Notes: generated by a model from the letters alone, not told the origin. A stretch of DNA of 64,000 nt from Silene latifolia (GCF_048544455.1 NC_133530.1:19583748-19647747); one strand, 5' to 3'; numbered from the stretch's first letter, positions 47,041 to 58,330 are shown. Made by a program: numbers and translations.

Positions 47041-48173
47041 CAAATGGTCTGTTTCACTGTTTGTAACAATAAACATTTAGGTCATATTTATTCGAATTAT
47101 TTTGGGTTTCGAGTCATGCTCGGATTCTAAATTTAGAGGTGAGGTCGAATTCGGATCGGGTTCTTCAGATTAGGAGAATTTTGCCAAGACTATATATAAA
47201 TCTGGTAGACAGGTTAATTGAGTATAATACATGGTAAACGTGTTGGATGTAGAATAGGTTAGTTTACTTGTGGATAGATCAATGGGGTCTGGACAATAAC
47301 TCGGAAATTGGGTAAAATGTTGGTCATCTGTTTGAATATTGGTTGAGTTTAAGTTGAGTCAATTTTAGCATAATTTTGAGCATTTATTTACCTTCTATTA
47401 AAAATAATGATTTACTTGATGTTTGATCGTCCGTTTATTTTTCAATAACAATATTCACAAGCTAAAATATTTTTTCTACTAGGTCATTGTGTCGAAAATA
47501 AAGTTAAATAAATAATAGAGAGTATAAAATAAAAAAATTTTAAGTTTCATAAAAGAGTTGTCTTCAGATTTTAAGTAATGAGAAGCATTCAGAAGTTCGA
47601 TTCTCATCCACGATATAAGTGGCTCATTCAATAATTCAAACCAACAAAAATATGAGAAGCCATTAATGAGAGATCAATGGGAATGCGAGAGATTGTCAAC
47701 CAAATAACTCTTAATCTTGTAATTTAGGAGATTTTTCAATTTCAAATTTTTAAGGGTGATTATATTAGCATATTTCGCATTTTTAGGATCACCGCACGAC
47801 TTTTTCTTCTTCCATCAATTCATTTTTACCACAAGCTAAATGTAGATAAGTATAAAATCGTTATTTTCATATCACTTCTTATTTTGTAATAAATTTTCTC
47901 AATTCAAATGTAAATGTGATCAATCTCACAATTATTTTGTTCTTGTTTCTTTGAATTTTTGTTTTTTCTATAATAATTTTCATCGCATTATATTCTAATT
48001 CATATTTTTCATTATCATTTAGAGTTTTTTTGTAACTTTGTTTGCTCCTTTTCAATTCCGTCATTAATTTTGCAAAAAAATAAATAAATCTTCTTATAAA
48101 GATTGGACACATGCAAATTCTCATAGCTATACTTTAATAAGAAAATTTATATTCCAACATATTTTTTTTTGAA
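47041..48173. other. AT-rich spacer upstream of RhoGDI
   Basis: 5' flank of the RhoGDI gene. 47080-47350 has GGGTT/TCGGGTT-type low complexity related to the repeats upstream of the nucleoredoxin-like genes. No gene seen. Confidence 0.5.
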
Positions 48174-50723
48174 ATGGATGAAACAATTGATCCAACGTCC
48201 TCTACCCATGAGAGTGATGGTGAAGGAGATTCGAATCATTTTACTAGAAAACAAAGTGAAGCATCAATGTATGCCACAGAGGACGATGAAGATGAACAAA
48301 ACAAAATACAACTAGGTCCAAAATGTAGTATTAGACAACATCTTGAGAAAGATAAGGTTTTATTCGACTTTTTACTTATTTCGTTCACAATATACTACTT
48401 GTGTAATGTGCCTTACTCAGTTACACGAGTGTTATGTTGTATTTACGTAAAATTTCAATTAGTAGATAATACAACCAGTTGTATATATCTGGTTGTATAG
48501 ATTTAGAGCTTTATAATAAAGAATTTAAGTTTATATATATATTTTACGAGCTTTATTGAAAAGAATCTCAATATATTATAATGAAACTCAAAAATAATAC
48601 ATATAAACTCAATTAGATTTTAATTTTAACACCTAAAAAATTAAAATGTAACTTAAATATTTTAAAAGCTCGAAAAGATTCCATATAAGCTCAATTAGAT
48701 TTGTCTTGTTGGATGTATCATGCTCATATACATCTGGATGTATATATAATCTTATTTATGGTAAAATCTCCTTATATAAGACTAGATGTATCTTCCACCG
48801 GACAAAAGATAACACGAACCGCAATGGCGAATTAAATAGTCCTAGAATGTATAATTTTAGTACTACAATATTTTTATTTGTTTTGATACTTTTACTTTTT
48901 ATTATTATATTCTTAGGATGATGAGAGTTTAAGAAAGTGGAAGGAACAACTTCTTGGAAATGTTGATTTTGACTCTTCTGAAGGTATGTACATATAACTC
49001 CCTTGATCGATCGATCAATCAATCAATCATTTAAATTTAAGCAATATCAATCTACTTATCTACAAAATCATTGAAAATAAAAAGAATATATATTGCGTAG
49101 TAAATACAGAGTAATTCGTATTTTTACTTTTTGTTCATGACTGAATTATTATGATACTTATATATTTTGTAATCAAAGCGTGAGCTAGTCTAATTTGAGT
49201 ACTTCTTTGGCTATTTACATTTCTTTATACAAATATATTATTCAGACATTATAAATTGTTTAAATTTATAATCGTAATTTTATGAAATTATAAAATTACT
49301 AGAAGTAAAATTTTGATATGACTTCCACGAGATACATTAAATGTGTATTATATATTTATATTATTATCTTATTGTTGCAGAAACACTTGAGCCGGAAGTG
49401 AAAATTCTAAGTTTGACAATATTATCTCCTGGTAGAGAGGAAATTGTGCTACCATTGCCCGAGTCAGGTGATCCACAAGGCGCATGGTTTACTTTGAAAG
49501 AAGGCAGTCCTTACAGCCTACGATTTTGCATTCTAGTCAGTAATAATATTGTGTCTGGCCTTCGTTACACCAATACTGTTTGGAAAAAAGGTCTTAAAGG
49601 TACTTTTCTTTCATCGCAAATCTTGTTTAAAATGAATTCTTAATCTTAAACCTAAAACTGGTCAAATTAGATAGATGAGTCACGAGACAAAACCAACATT
49701 CTAAGGATTAACACAAACTCCTCCCATTTATTCAAGTTGAGTGCTATTTAACCTGTTTTAATCTTACAACGAATATGTATATGCATGCATTGTCCGATAA
49801 TTGATTCTAAAGTAAATATATTTTTTAGTTGACAGCACCAAAGAAATGATCGGAACATTTAGCCCACAAGCTGAACCTTACACACATGAGATACCAGAAG
49901 ACACTACACCATCGGGTTTTTTCGCAAGAGGCTCATACACGGCTAAATCAAAGGTAAAAGTAAAGTGTCAATCGCCATTCAATACTCTCTCGGATCAATC
50001 AATTATTTATCTTTGTTTTTTAATCTTTTCTTGTAAAACAAATCTTAAAACAAAACTAACTCGTTATTTTTCCGTTTTCCTATATTCTTTTACAATTGGT
50101 CTCCCTTGTGACGAGTTACCATTTGTGGCGGATATTTTGTGAGTTAAAATGGTAACAAAATGGGTTATTTACCACATGAATAGTGTTGCAGAGAGAGAAA
50201 AAGTGGGTACTTTGTGAGGTAAAATGGTATCCGTCACTCAAGAGTGACGAATATGTGCCGTCACAAACAAGAATTTGCGATTCTTTTATATTATAAGTAA
50301 TGCGACATAATGTACATGTCATGATTGATGTATACGAAGTATATGATTTTATAACTTATTACATACTCTATGCAAATTCCTAAAACTTGATAGACCAGTT
50401 TTTCATACCTTTTTTTTTTGTATTTCGTGATCCTTTTATTATTGATCGTGACATCGTAATTTCGTATCTTTTTACATAATAAATGTACTAACATTATCTT
50501 TAATCATGATTTGTATCTATATTATTACTTTTAATGCCATTTTTTTTAAAATTGTAAAACACTCTCTCAATAAAATTATTAAGAAACGGTCTCTCAAAAG
50601 ACCTGATTCATTTATAACTAACTTTTAATTCCATTTCACAATTTTCAGTTTCTTGATGATGATAACAAATGCTACTTGGAGATCAATTACACATTCGACA
50701 TTCAGAAAGATTGGATCAACTAA
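48174..50723 (+). CDS. Rho GDP-dissociation inhibitor (RhoGDI)
   Basis: Cytosolic regulator that binds prenylated ROP/RAC GTPases, extracts them from membranes and holds the GDP form; plant SCN1-type RhoGDIs set sites of tip growth. Exons: 48174-48356, 48917-48983, 49381-49599, 49829-49953 and 50649-50723; 222 residues, GT-AG, phases consistent. An acidic N-terminal arm (ATEDDEDEQNK) leads to the conserved LGPKCSIRQHLEKDK|DDESLRKWKEQLLG helix, split by intron 1. The immunoglobulin-like domain follows: GAWFTLKEGSPYSLRF, NNIVSGLRYTNTVWKKG, MIGTFSPQAEPYTHEIPE, TTPSGFFARGSYTAKSK and the C-terminal DDNKCYLEINYTFDIQKDW. Introns 1 and 4 contain MITEs. An AATAAA-type signal is near 50888. Intact. Confidence 0.95.
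48480..48750. repeat. Dispersed AT-rich MITE family, copy 2, in RhoGDI intron 1
   Basis: Similar over its length to 15255-15500. Bounded by ACAACCAGTTGTATATATCT and CATACATCTGGATGTATATA-type motifs, which are roughly inverse to each other. Confidence 0.6.
50093..50279. mobile_element. Mutator-type MITE with perfect 9-bp target duplication, in RhoGDI intron 4
   Basis: ATTCTTTTA at 50084-50092 and 50280-50288. Ends CAATTGGTCTCCCTTGTGAC and, inverted, CGCAAATTCTTGTTTGTGAC. A third member of the superfamily seen at 26638 and 37941. Confidence 0.8.
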
Positions 50724-51049
50724 ATTTTGTATTCTCCGACTTACTTTAATTTGTTTTCCTTGGTCTTGTGGAGCTATTAGAGTAAACACAAATTGTCATT
50801 ATATTTCATTAATTAACTATGATAAATGTATAAGAGGAAAAACAATAATTTTGTAGCCTCTTATAATAAGAGTCTTTGCTTTGTACAATAAAGTTTTAGA
50901 CACTTGCATTTGTAGTATACTTGGAAAGTCGGAACCTTTATGTGTCCAAATACTCAAATATATATACTTGGTATAAAGTCACTATTGTACTACTAACTAC
51001 TTTATTATCGAATTTGACCGAGCTTACTTGTATTTTTCGTGAGCATTGT

Positions 51050-51392
51050 AAAAAATTTGAATTATACTTGATCGTTCAATTCGGGTTTGGGTGAAACTCG
51101 GGTCGAGTCAACTTTCGGATCCTGTCGAGTCGAGTTATCTTCCGGAACAGGATAACTTCCGGGGTGGCTTTTGGATTATCTTTCGGTCAAGTCGGTCGGG
51201 TAGGGCCATGTCAAAGCACGTACCGGGTTATAGGTCATCTCGAGTCGACCTTAATCGGGTTTTGTCGGGTACAAATCATTATTGGGTCACGTTAGATCAG
51301 GTCAATATCAGTGTGCAAAATTTCCGATTTCTATTAAGTCGGGTTTGCCCGTATTCGGGCCGGGTCACTCGGGTCGGACTTGTCATCTCTAG
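51050..51392. repeat. GGGTCGAGTC-rich repeat upstream of NRX-like gene 1
   Basis: TCGGGT/GAGTCGA motifs over ~340 bases, ending GACTTGTCATCTCTAG. Alignable to 60140-60460 upstream of gene 3, so it was present before those genes were copied. It probably is the right part of the same element type as 59801-60458. Confidence 0.6.
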
Positions 51393-51661
51393 ACTTAATA
51401 GAACTTCTATTAAAAAAGGTTGGTTAAATAAAGCTAACCCTAGATTGATTAATTGAACAATTGAACAATTAAGTAGGCAAAAAGAGAGGGTTTCAAGTGT
51501 AGGGAAAATTGGGGTTTTTCCAGGAGCAAAACCCAGGTCAGGATTTTGTTAATCATTCTAGTTTGTTCCACTAATTTATTACTATTTGTTCATATAGTAA
51601 ATTGTTGCAGTAAATTTATTTCTCTATTTATTTTGCTGGAGGAATCCGTTTGATTGTAATA

Positions 51662-53377
51662 ATGCCGAATTCAAATGGCCCTTTGAAAAGATGTAGTACT
51701 GTTGCGGTTGCGAATGAAAACAGTAAATCTGATGGCGAATATATGGATGTTACGAAACTCAGTTGTCCTGTGGAGGATATGCGTTTGGCAGTAATACCCT
51801 TTTTGTCAAATAATGGTAAAACCAATTCATTGGTCCGCTGTTGTACTGGTGAGCCTGTTGGTTTCGATGTCGTCCTCCGAAAACACCTTCTTATTTGTTG
51901 TGTCTCCCTCCCTTTGTCTGAGGGAGCTTACTACTTTCATGCCATGATGGAAGCATACTCCAACTTACCTCGAGATAACTTTGAAATGGTCTTAGTTGCC
52001 AGTTCCGATTCTACAAAGGCCGCTTTCGATGATTTTGTTTCTGATTTGCCCTGCCTTGCCATACCATTCTCTGACTCGGACACCCGTCATTTTATTTACT
52101 CTTTCATTGCCTTGGATTTTTACTACTGCTGCTGCCCCCAGCTTTCTGCTATTTTGGTTGATCCCGAGGAAACGGTTTTGCATTACCTTGTGGTTCCTGA
52201 CCGTTTTCTCAACTATGGGTCTGAGTGGTTTCCCTTTCGTGACAGTGATGCAGAGGCCATTGTCGTACAAGATACGGTCTTGATGTTCAGGTTGGATCCC
52301 TTGTATAAGAAAGGGGTCCAAGCTGGTGCTCGAGAAGCCATTATGCGGGATCCTCTTATAAATGAGCCACTCTCCCTCTACAGGGATATTCTCCTTTGTG
52401 AACCCTCACTAGCTATCCCGAGAATCGGGTCTATTGGTGGACCCGAAGAATCAGTTACTGTCTTGGAGCTCAGCAAGAAGCACGTGGCATTGTACTTGTG
52501 CCTTGAACAGGGCAGCGGTTGCCTGCAGGATCTTATCATTCTTCATCAGGAATGCATAGAAAAAAACCTTGAGCTTGAGATACTTGTAGTCTGCATACCT
52601 CTTTTGGACCGTACAAACTCATTCCCTGAAAAACTTGTTGAAATTTTGAGGCGTAAAAATATAACATCGTGGTTAGTATTTCCCAAGCACAACAAGGTTT
52701 GGCGCAGACTGTGGCAAGTTTTTAGCCTGTCATTAATGGAGGATAGGTTGATCATATTGCCACCGGATGGCAAGCCTGGGGAGTTGGAGGGAAGGGGAGT
52801 CATAGAACAGCTGGGAATAACGGCATATCCGTTTACGAGAAGCACACTCTTGGAACGTAGGTTCAATGCTCTAAGGTCACTCACCTCTGATTCCTTATTT
52901 AAAGATACTTGTATGAACCGCACTTGCCTGACTCGTAAAGGTAAAAAACTCAACGTGCGTCAGTCTTCTCTACAAGGCAAGAAGTTGCTTGTATACCTCG
53001 ACTGGCTTCAATTATCGAATGACTATGGTAATCTGTGCCGTCGGCTGTTGAAGCTTTACCCTAAAATTAAGGCCAGGGGGTGGGAAGTTGTGTTTGTTCC
53101 TTTGGATCACAAACATAGACGTCCACATGCGCTGTATGCTAGGATGCCATGGCCGATTATGCCTGTCCAAGAAACTTGTGAAACTTGTGTGCCCCACAAA
53201 CTGATTTTTGAAGGTGAGGCTAACTATGGTAATCAAGTCATTGCGTTCAGAAAAGATGGCAAGATTGTTTCAAGAGAGGTTATGACGGATCTAATGAAAA
53301 ATAAGCTCAGTGGTTCTCTGTTTCGCGATAATCTGTATGAAGAGATTGCTTATAATTTAGTTTGTCTTAAAGGTTAA
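51662..53377 (+). CDS. Nucleoredoxin-like protein without WCxxC motifs, copy 1
   Basis: Single-exon frame of 571 residues. The start is the ATG at 51662 (MPNSNGPLKRC); the frame runs further upstream only through a TTG. Three thioredoxin-like repeats can be recognised from nucleoredoxin landmarks: repeat 1 about 60-205 (FEMVLVASSDSTKAAF, LPCLAIPFSDSDTR), repeat 2 about 265-430 (VALYLCLEQG, LEILVVCIPLL, ITAYPFTRSTLLERR), repeat 3 about 445-560 (LLVYLDWLQLSNDYG, WEVVFVPLDHKHRRP, ARMPWPIMP). At the sites where nucleoredoxins carry WCxxC, these read SEGAYYF, GSGCLQD and WLQLSND, so thiol-disulfide chemistry is not expected. Plant NRXs of similar length protect antioxidant enzymes or act in the nucleus; the role here is unknown. 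Copies 2 and 3 follow on the same strand. Confidence 0.72.
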   Translation: MPNSNGPLKRCSTVAVANENSKSDGEYMDVTKLSCPVEDMRLAVIPFLSNNGKTNSLVRCCTGEPVGFDVVLRKHLLICCVSLPLSEGAYYFHAMMEAYSNLPRDNFEMVLVASSDSTKAAFDDFVSDLPCLAIPFSDSDTRHFIYSFIALDFYYCCCPQLSAILVDPEETVLHYLVVPDRFLNYGSEWFPFRDSDAEAIVVQDTVLMFRLDPLYKKGVQAGAREAIMRDPLINEPLSLYRDILLCEPSLAIPRIGSIGGPEESVTVLELSKKHVALYLCLEQGSGCLQDLIILHQECIEKNLELEILVVCIPLLDRTNSFPEKLVEILRRKNITSWLVFPKHNKVWRRLWQVFSLSLMEDRLIILPPDGKPGELEGRGVIEQLGITAYPFTRSTLLERRFNALRSLTSDSLFKDTCMNRTCLTRKGKKLNVRQSSLQGKKLLVYLDWLQLSNDYGNLCRRLLKLYPKIKARGWEVVFVPLDHKHRRPHALYARMPWPIMPVQETCETCVPHKLIFEGEANYGNQVIAFRKDGKIVSREVMTDLMKNKLSGSLFRDNLYEEIAYNLVCLKG

Positions 53378-53885
53378 TTTAACTCCTATTGATTACTCCG
53401 GTGAAAGTCATCCAGCCCATAAGAAGCTCCTTATCCCGCTTGCTACCCAGAGATTGAGAGCAACCTTATTTTTGTGGGAGTTGTTGGTATTAAGAAGCTC
53501 CTTGATCCTGCTAATGGAGTATACTTTGGTTTTGGTGGAAAATGTAGCCAATATACAAATACAGATAAGAAAGTCGCATGCTCACCTTAATATACTAATT
53601 ATGTCTTTTCTTTAAAAAGAAAAAGTGACATTTAGTTAAATTTGGTGGTATAAGTTTCAAAATTTGGATTATAAACGGAATAATCATCAATTTAACATTT
53701 AGTAATCTATACAAACAAAGCGCCGAAATTTCAATATACTAATTATGTCTTTTTTTTAAAAAGAAAAAGTGACTTATATTTAAGGTGCTTCTTAGTAAAA
53801 TGTCTCAATTTTTAAGTTATTATTTTAAGCAATAAAGATTACTTTTTCTTTTTATTTCCGGAAATTACTAATATTATTCGAGTTA
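53378..53885. other. 3' flank of NRX-like gene 1, with a 76-bp inverted segment and short direct repeats
   Basis: The first ~130 bases match the flank of gene 3. Then a copied phrase AAGAAGCTCCTTGATCC (53492-53508) is followed by 53511-53586, which is the reverse complement of 62564-62639. A ~45-base phrase (ATATACTAATTATGTCTTT) occurs at about 53590 and 53735. Confidence 0.7.
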
Positions 53886-54254
53886 GGGCTGAGCATCGGT
53901 CCAAGACCGAACTAAACCGGACCGGAACGAAGACCGAAAATAAAATAGTGGACCGAAGAACGGACCTAAAACTTTCGATCTTGGACCGTCTCAAACCCGA
54001 CATATTTGGTCTGGTCCGGTCTTGGGCCAAAATGGACCTAAAACTAGTTTTTTCACTATTTCGTATACGATAATTACATTTTTAATTCCACTAAATAAAA
54101 TGCTTTTAAATAATCAGACGACTCTTTTTATAAAAATCATTGACAATACAAATTTATAATGTCTTTTAAAGCTAAAATGTTAATTTGATTCATAATATTT
54201 TAATGATTAATCTTTAGAAACATGAAATTTGTTCCTTTCGGTACCAAAGTTTAC

Positions 54255-55552
54255 TAGTGTGTGGTAAGGACTCTTATCAATACTATATATTAAATCCAGA
54301 AACCAAGGGACTTCAATGTAATTAAAGAAAGTTATACAAATTAATTATATTATATAGTTTTAAATCACTAGCACCGTGTGATGGACCTGATTAAGGGATC
54401 TCAATGCAAATATTATATAATATGGGTTTAAATTAAATTATATAGAAGCTTGATAATTTTCCTAAACATTTGTAAGAGACTAAAACATGGTCAATTTCCT
54501 TAGAATAAAATAATTAATTAAGACGGTCAATTTCCTTAAAATAAAATAATTAATTAAGATGGTCAATTTCAAGGAGACTAAAAGAAAGAAGATACTTGGT
54601 AATTTTCCTAAATATTTATAGAAGACTAGAAGATGGTCAATTTCCTTAAAATAAAATAATTAATTAGTATAAACATGCACACTTATGGTATTAGTTATTA
54701 TCATCATAAAATTATATATTAAATTTAAAATATATGCAATTTGATTAAACTTTATAGTTTATTAGATGTATAGAGATGTTAATTATTTAACATACAAAAA
54801 TATAATATAAGTAGGTTATAAATAATTCAAGTTAGATTCCATAATATATAATATTGCATAATTCTTTCGATTTGATTTATTAATGCATATATGTAATATA
54901 TTTATATAAATATATAATCCTCTTAAAATTGCATGCATAAGTAGTAAAAGTAATTTCGCGAGTAAAGAAAAGAATTGTAGTAACATTGGATATAGTTATA
55001 TGATAGTAATCACTCATTTGAATAGTAAAAGTAACAATATTATCACCGAGATTAATGAAAGTGGTAGAAACAACAACGGGATTAGTGAAATTATCAATAG
55101 TAATGCGGCAATAGTGACAGTAACAATAATTACGACGGGAGTAGTGAAAGTAACAATGATTACGGGCAAGTAGTGAAATGTTATTACTATTGTTTCATTA
55201 ATAAGACTAAAATATTAATATCGGGAGTAGTAAATTTGTCTCAAAATTTATTTCATCGTAATTTTAGAATATGTCATAGAAAAATATATTAATGATAAAT
55301 TTATGGGTTATGCAACTTTAAATAATTTTATTTAATGAAAAAAAAATTTAATGGTAAGTAGAGGTAGCCCGGGCGAAGCCGGGCACCAATACTAGTATCT
55401 TAAATAAGTGGTCAGAGGTTCGATTCCGACTCTTGCGAATGAAAAGGCCAAACTTGGAAGGATCAACCATTAAACTGCCTTCAGTACCCCGAAAGAGATT
55501 GCCCCAGCTGTCGGTGAAGGATACTCCCGATAAACACCAAAAAAAAAAAATT
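54255..55552 (+). mobile_element. SINE split by a Helitron
   Basis: Removing 54277-55395 joins GTGTGGTAAGGACTCTTA to TATCTTAAATAAGTGGTC, restoring a tRNA-like head with an A box, then GAGGTTCGATTCCGAC (B box), a body to about 55540 and a poly-A tail. The SINE pieces are 54255-54276 and 55396-55552. Confidence 0.6.
54277..55395 (+). mobile_element. Non-autonomous Helitron, 1119 bp
   Basis: 5' end TCAATACTATATATTAAA directly after A (54276). 3' end: hairpin GCCCGGGCGAAGCCGGGC (55367-55384), spacer ACCAATA, then CTAG (55392-55395) before T. Inserted between A and T without target duplication. The interior is AT-rich without a Rep/helicase frame. Confidence 0.82.
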
Positions 55553-55704
55553 GGTCCATTCGGTTCGGATCTAACCGGTCTAGGACCGGACTCGACCGAA
55601 ACTTGAAAAAATGAGTACCGAGGATCGGACCAAATAATTTAGTCTGGGTTTGGTCCAAACCAAATAATACGATCCAGTCCAGACTTAAATTTGCCCACCA
55701 TTAA

Positions 55705-56559
55705 TCCGAGTAAGTTACTAAAATACCCTTATATCTATTTTCGGAGTTCCAAGTCCAGTAACCCTCTCAACTTTACTCTCTTATCTTACGTCTTAATCTT
55801 TCTTGGCATTTTGAAGTACTTTGTAGCTTACTAACATCATTCTTGCAATGCTTGTAAATTGTTGGTTGCTTATGATTGAAATTACTCTCGGTGTTTACTA
55901 AAGATCATAGATTCTAGATTTAGAGATAATTGTGATTGAAATTACTCTCGGGGTTTACAACTGAAAAGTTAATGACAAAAGTAGGACCATATTAGTAAAT
56001 GTTGGATCAATAAAAAGCAAGGGCTAGAAAAACAAGCCTCTTTTTATACCTGCTAAAACTTGATCTGTCCAATAAACTTGGCCCGACCTGACCCAAATTT
56101 TCAAGGCAAAGACCCGTGATTCGGTTAACCCGATTCCGAAATGACCAGTTATTTTAAATCGATACCCATTCCAATCGTTTTGATTTGTATTCTGATTCGA
56201 ACCGTATCCTATCCCGAATCGTATGACCCAATCAGAAATCTGAGCCGTCCAGCTCGTCTAAAATCCCAATTGAGTGATAAAATGAAGGTTAGTTAAATAG
56301 AGCGAAACCCTAGATTGATTAATTGAATTGAACAATTGAACAAAAGAACAAAAGGGTAGTAGGCAAAAAGGAGAGGGCTTTCAAGTGTAAGGAAATCTGG
56401 GAGCAAAACTCAGGTCAGGATTTCGATAATCAGTCCAGTTTAGTTTGTTGTACTAATTTATTTATTGGTAGTAGTTCATACTATCGGATTATTCCTGGTG
56501 TATTTATATTTATTTATTTATTTATTTATTTTGTCGGGGAAATCCGGTTAATTGTAAAA
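55705..56559. other. 5' flank of NRX-like gene 2
   Basis: 55990-56270 holds the low-complexity CCCGATTC/CGATCC-type repeat found upstream of the other copies. A proximal segment (about 56285-56460: GCGAAACCCTAGATTGATTA, AGGCAAAAAGGAGAGGG, AAACTCAGGTCAGGATTT) is shared with genes 1 and 3, marking the conserved 5' leader of the family. Confidence 0.55.
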
Positions 56560-58278
56560 ATGTCGATTTTAAGTGGTCCCAAAAGATGTAGTAGTGTTCC
56601 AGTTGCGAATGAAATCAGTAAACCCGATGTCGAATATATGGACATTACGAAACTCAGGTGTCCTGTGAAGGGTATGCGTTTGGCAGTGATACCCTTTTTG
56701 TCAAATTATGGTAAAACAACTTCATTGGTCCGCTATTGTACTGGTGAGCCTGTTGGTTTCGATGTCGTCCTCCGAAAACACCTTCTCATTTGCTGTGTCT
56801 CCTCCCCTCTGGCCAACTCCAAGGAAGTTCGCTATTTTCAAGCCATGATGGATGCATACTCCGACTTACCTCGAGACAAGTTTGAGATGGTCTTAGTTGC
56901 CAGTTCTGATTCTACTAAGCCCGCTTTCCATTATATTTTTTCTGAGTTGTCCTGCCTTGCTATACCATTCTCTGACTCAGACACCCGTCATTTTATCTGC
57001 TCTTTCATCTGCGGCTTGAATTCTTCCTCACAGCGGCCCCAACTTCCCGCTATTTTGGTTGATCCGGAGGAAATTGTTTTGCAATACCTTAAAACTCCTT
57101 ACAAATTTGTCATCTACGGGTCTGAGTGGTTTCCCTTTCGTGACACTGATATTGAGGCCATTCGTATAAAAGATATGGTCTTGTTGTCCAGGTTGGATCC
57201 CTTGTATAAGAAAGGGCTCCAAGGTGTTGCTCCCCAAGCTGTTATGCGGGATCCTCTTATAAATGAGCCACTCTCCCTCTACAGGGATATTCTCCTTTGC
57301 GAACCCTCACTAGCTATCCCGAGAATCGGGTCTTTTGGTGGAGCTGATGAATCAGTAACTGTCTTGGAGCTCAGCAAGAAGCACGTGGGGTTGTACTTGT
57401 GCCTTGAACAGGGCAGCGGTTGCCTGCAGGATCTTATCAGTCTTCATCAGGAATGCATAGAAAAAAACCTGGAGCTTGAGATACTCGTAGTCTGCATACC
57501 TCTTTTGGACCCTACAAACTCATTCCCTGAAAAACTCATTGAGGATTTGTGGCGCCGAAATATAACATCGTGGTTAGTATTTCCCAAGCACAACAAGATT
57601 TGGCGCAGACTGTGGCGTGTTTTTAGCCTGGAACTTTTCGAGGATAGGTTGATCATATTGCCACCGGATGGCAAGCCTGGGGAGTTGGAGGGAAGGGGAG
57701 TCATAGAACAGCTAGGAATAACGGCATATCCGTTTACGAGAAGCACACTCTTGGAACGTAGGTTCAATGCTCTAAGGTCACTCACCTCTGATTCCTTATT
57801 TAAAGGTACTTGTATTAACCGCACTTGCCTGACTCGTAAAGGTAAAAAACTCAACGCGCGTCAGTCTTCTCTAGAAAGCAAGAAGTTGCTTGTCTACCTC
57901 GACTGGCTTCAATTATCGAATGACTATGGTAAGCTGTGCTGTCGGCTGTTGAGGCTTTACCCTAAAATTAAGGCTAGGGGGTGGGAAGTTGTGTTTGTTC
58001 CTTTGGATCACAAACATAGACGTCCACATGCGCTGTATGCTAGGATGCCATGGCCGATTATGCCTGTCCAAGAAACTTGTGAAACTTGTGTGCCCCACAA
58101 ACTGATTTTTGAAGGCGAGGCTAACTATGGTAATCAAGTCATTGCGTTCAGAAAAGATGGCAAGATTGTTTCAAGAGAGGTTATGAAGGATCTAATGAAA
58201 AATAAGCTCAGTGGTTCTCTGTTTCGTGATAATCTGTATGAAGAGATCGCTGTTAATTTATCTTGTTTTAGTGGTTAA
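56560..58278 (+). CDS. Nucleoredoxin-like protein without WCxxC motifs, copy 2
   Basis: Single-exon frame of 572 residues from the ATG at 56560 (MSILSGPKRC). Same three thioredoxin-like repeats as copy 1, with FEMVLVASSDSTKPAF and LSCLAIPFSDSDTR in the first, VGLYLCLEQGSGCLQDL and GITAYPFTRSTLLERR in the second and KLLVYLDWLQLSNDYGKL in the third. No WCxxC at any of the three sites (SSPLANSKEVRYF, GSGCLQD, WLQLSND). From about residue 265 to 560 it is almost identical to copies 1 and 3; residues 80-215 diverge more, around the loop after the first repeat (GLNSSSQRPQLPAILVDPEE). The end reads NLSCFSG, different from copies 1 and 3 but like the fourth, partial copy. It is a type-2 member of the array. 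Confidence 0.72.
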   Translation: MSILSGPKRCSSVPVANEISKPDVEYMDITKLRCPVKGMRLAVIPFLSNYGKTTSLVRYCTGEPVGFDVVLRKHLLICCVSSPLANSKEVRYFQAMMDAYSDLPRDKFEMVLVASSDSTKPAFHYIFSELSCLAIPFSDSDTRHFICSFICGLNSSSQRPQLPAILVDPEEIVLQYLKTPYKFVIYGSEWFPFRDTDIEAIRIKDMVLLSRLDPLYKKGLQGVAPQAVMRDPLINEPLSLYRDILLCEPSLAIPRIGSFGGADESVTVLELSKKHVGLYLCLEQGSGCLQDLISLHQECIEKNLELEILVVCIPLLDPTNSFPEKLIEDLWRRNITSWLVFPKHNKIWRRLWRVFSLELFEDRLIILPPDGKPGELEGRGVIEQLGITAYPFTRSTLLERRFNALRSLTSDSLFKGTCINRTCLTRKGKKLNARQSSLESKKLLVYLDWLQLSNDYGKLCCRLLRLYPKIKARGWEVVFVPLDHKHRRPHALYARMPWPIMPVQETCETCVPHKLIFEGEANYGNQVIAFRKDGKIVSREVMKDLMKNKLSGSLFRDNLYEEIAVNLSCFSG

Positions 58279-58330
58279 TTTAACTCCTACTGTGTATATA
58301 AAAGCCTCTAAGGGATTCTCTGGGATCTGA

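Larger units (their letters stand above)
53886..55704. mobile_element. hAT-like element containing a SINE that contains a Helitron
   Basis: Outer ends GGGCTGAGCATCGGTCC (53886) and, inverted, TGGTGGGCAAATTTAAG (55704), with GGTCC/GGACCG-rich subterminal DNA at both ends (53890-54040, 55550-55690). A probable target duplication, TTCGAGTTA (about 53877) versus TCCGAGTAA (55705), has two mismatches. The interior is split by the SINE and Helitron insertions. Confidence 0.5.

Noticed and set aside
51992-53236. Repeated antisense frames of 109, 135 and 74 codons in the nucleoredoxin-like genes
   Set aside because: The same antisense frames recur in all three copies only because the sense strand is conserved; no protein family features.
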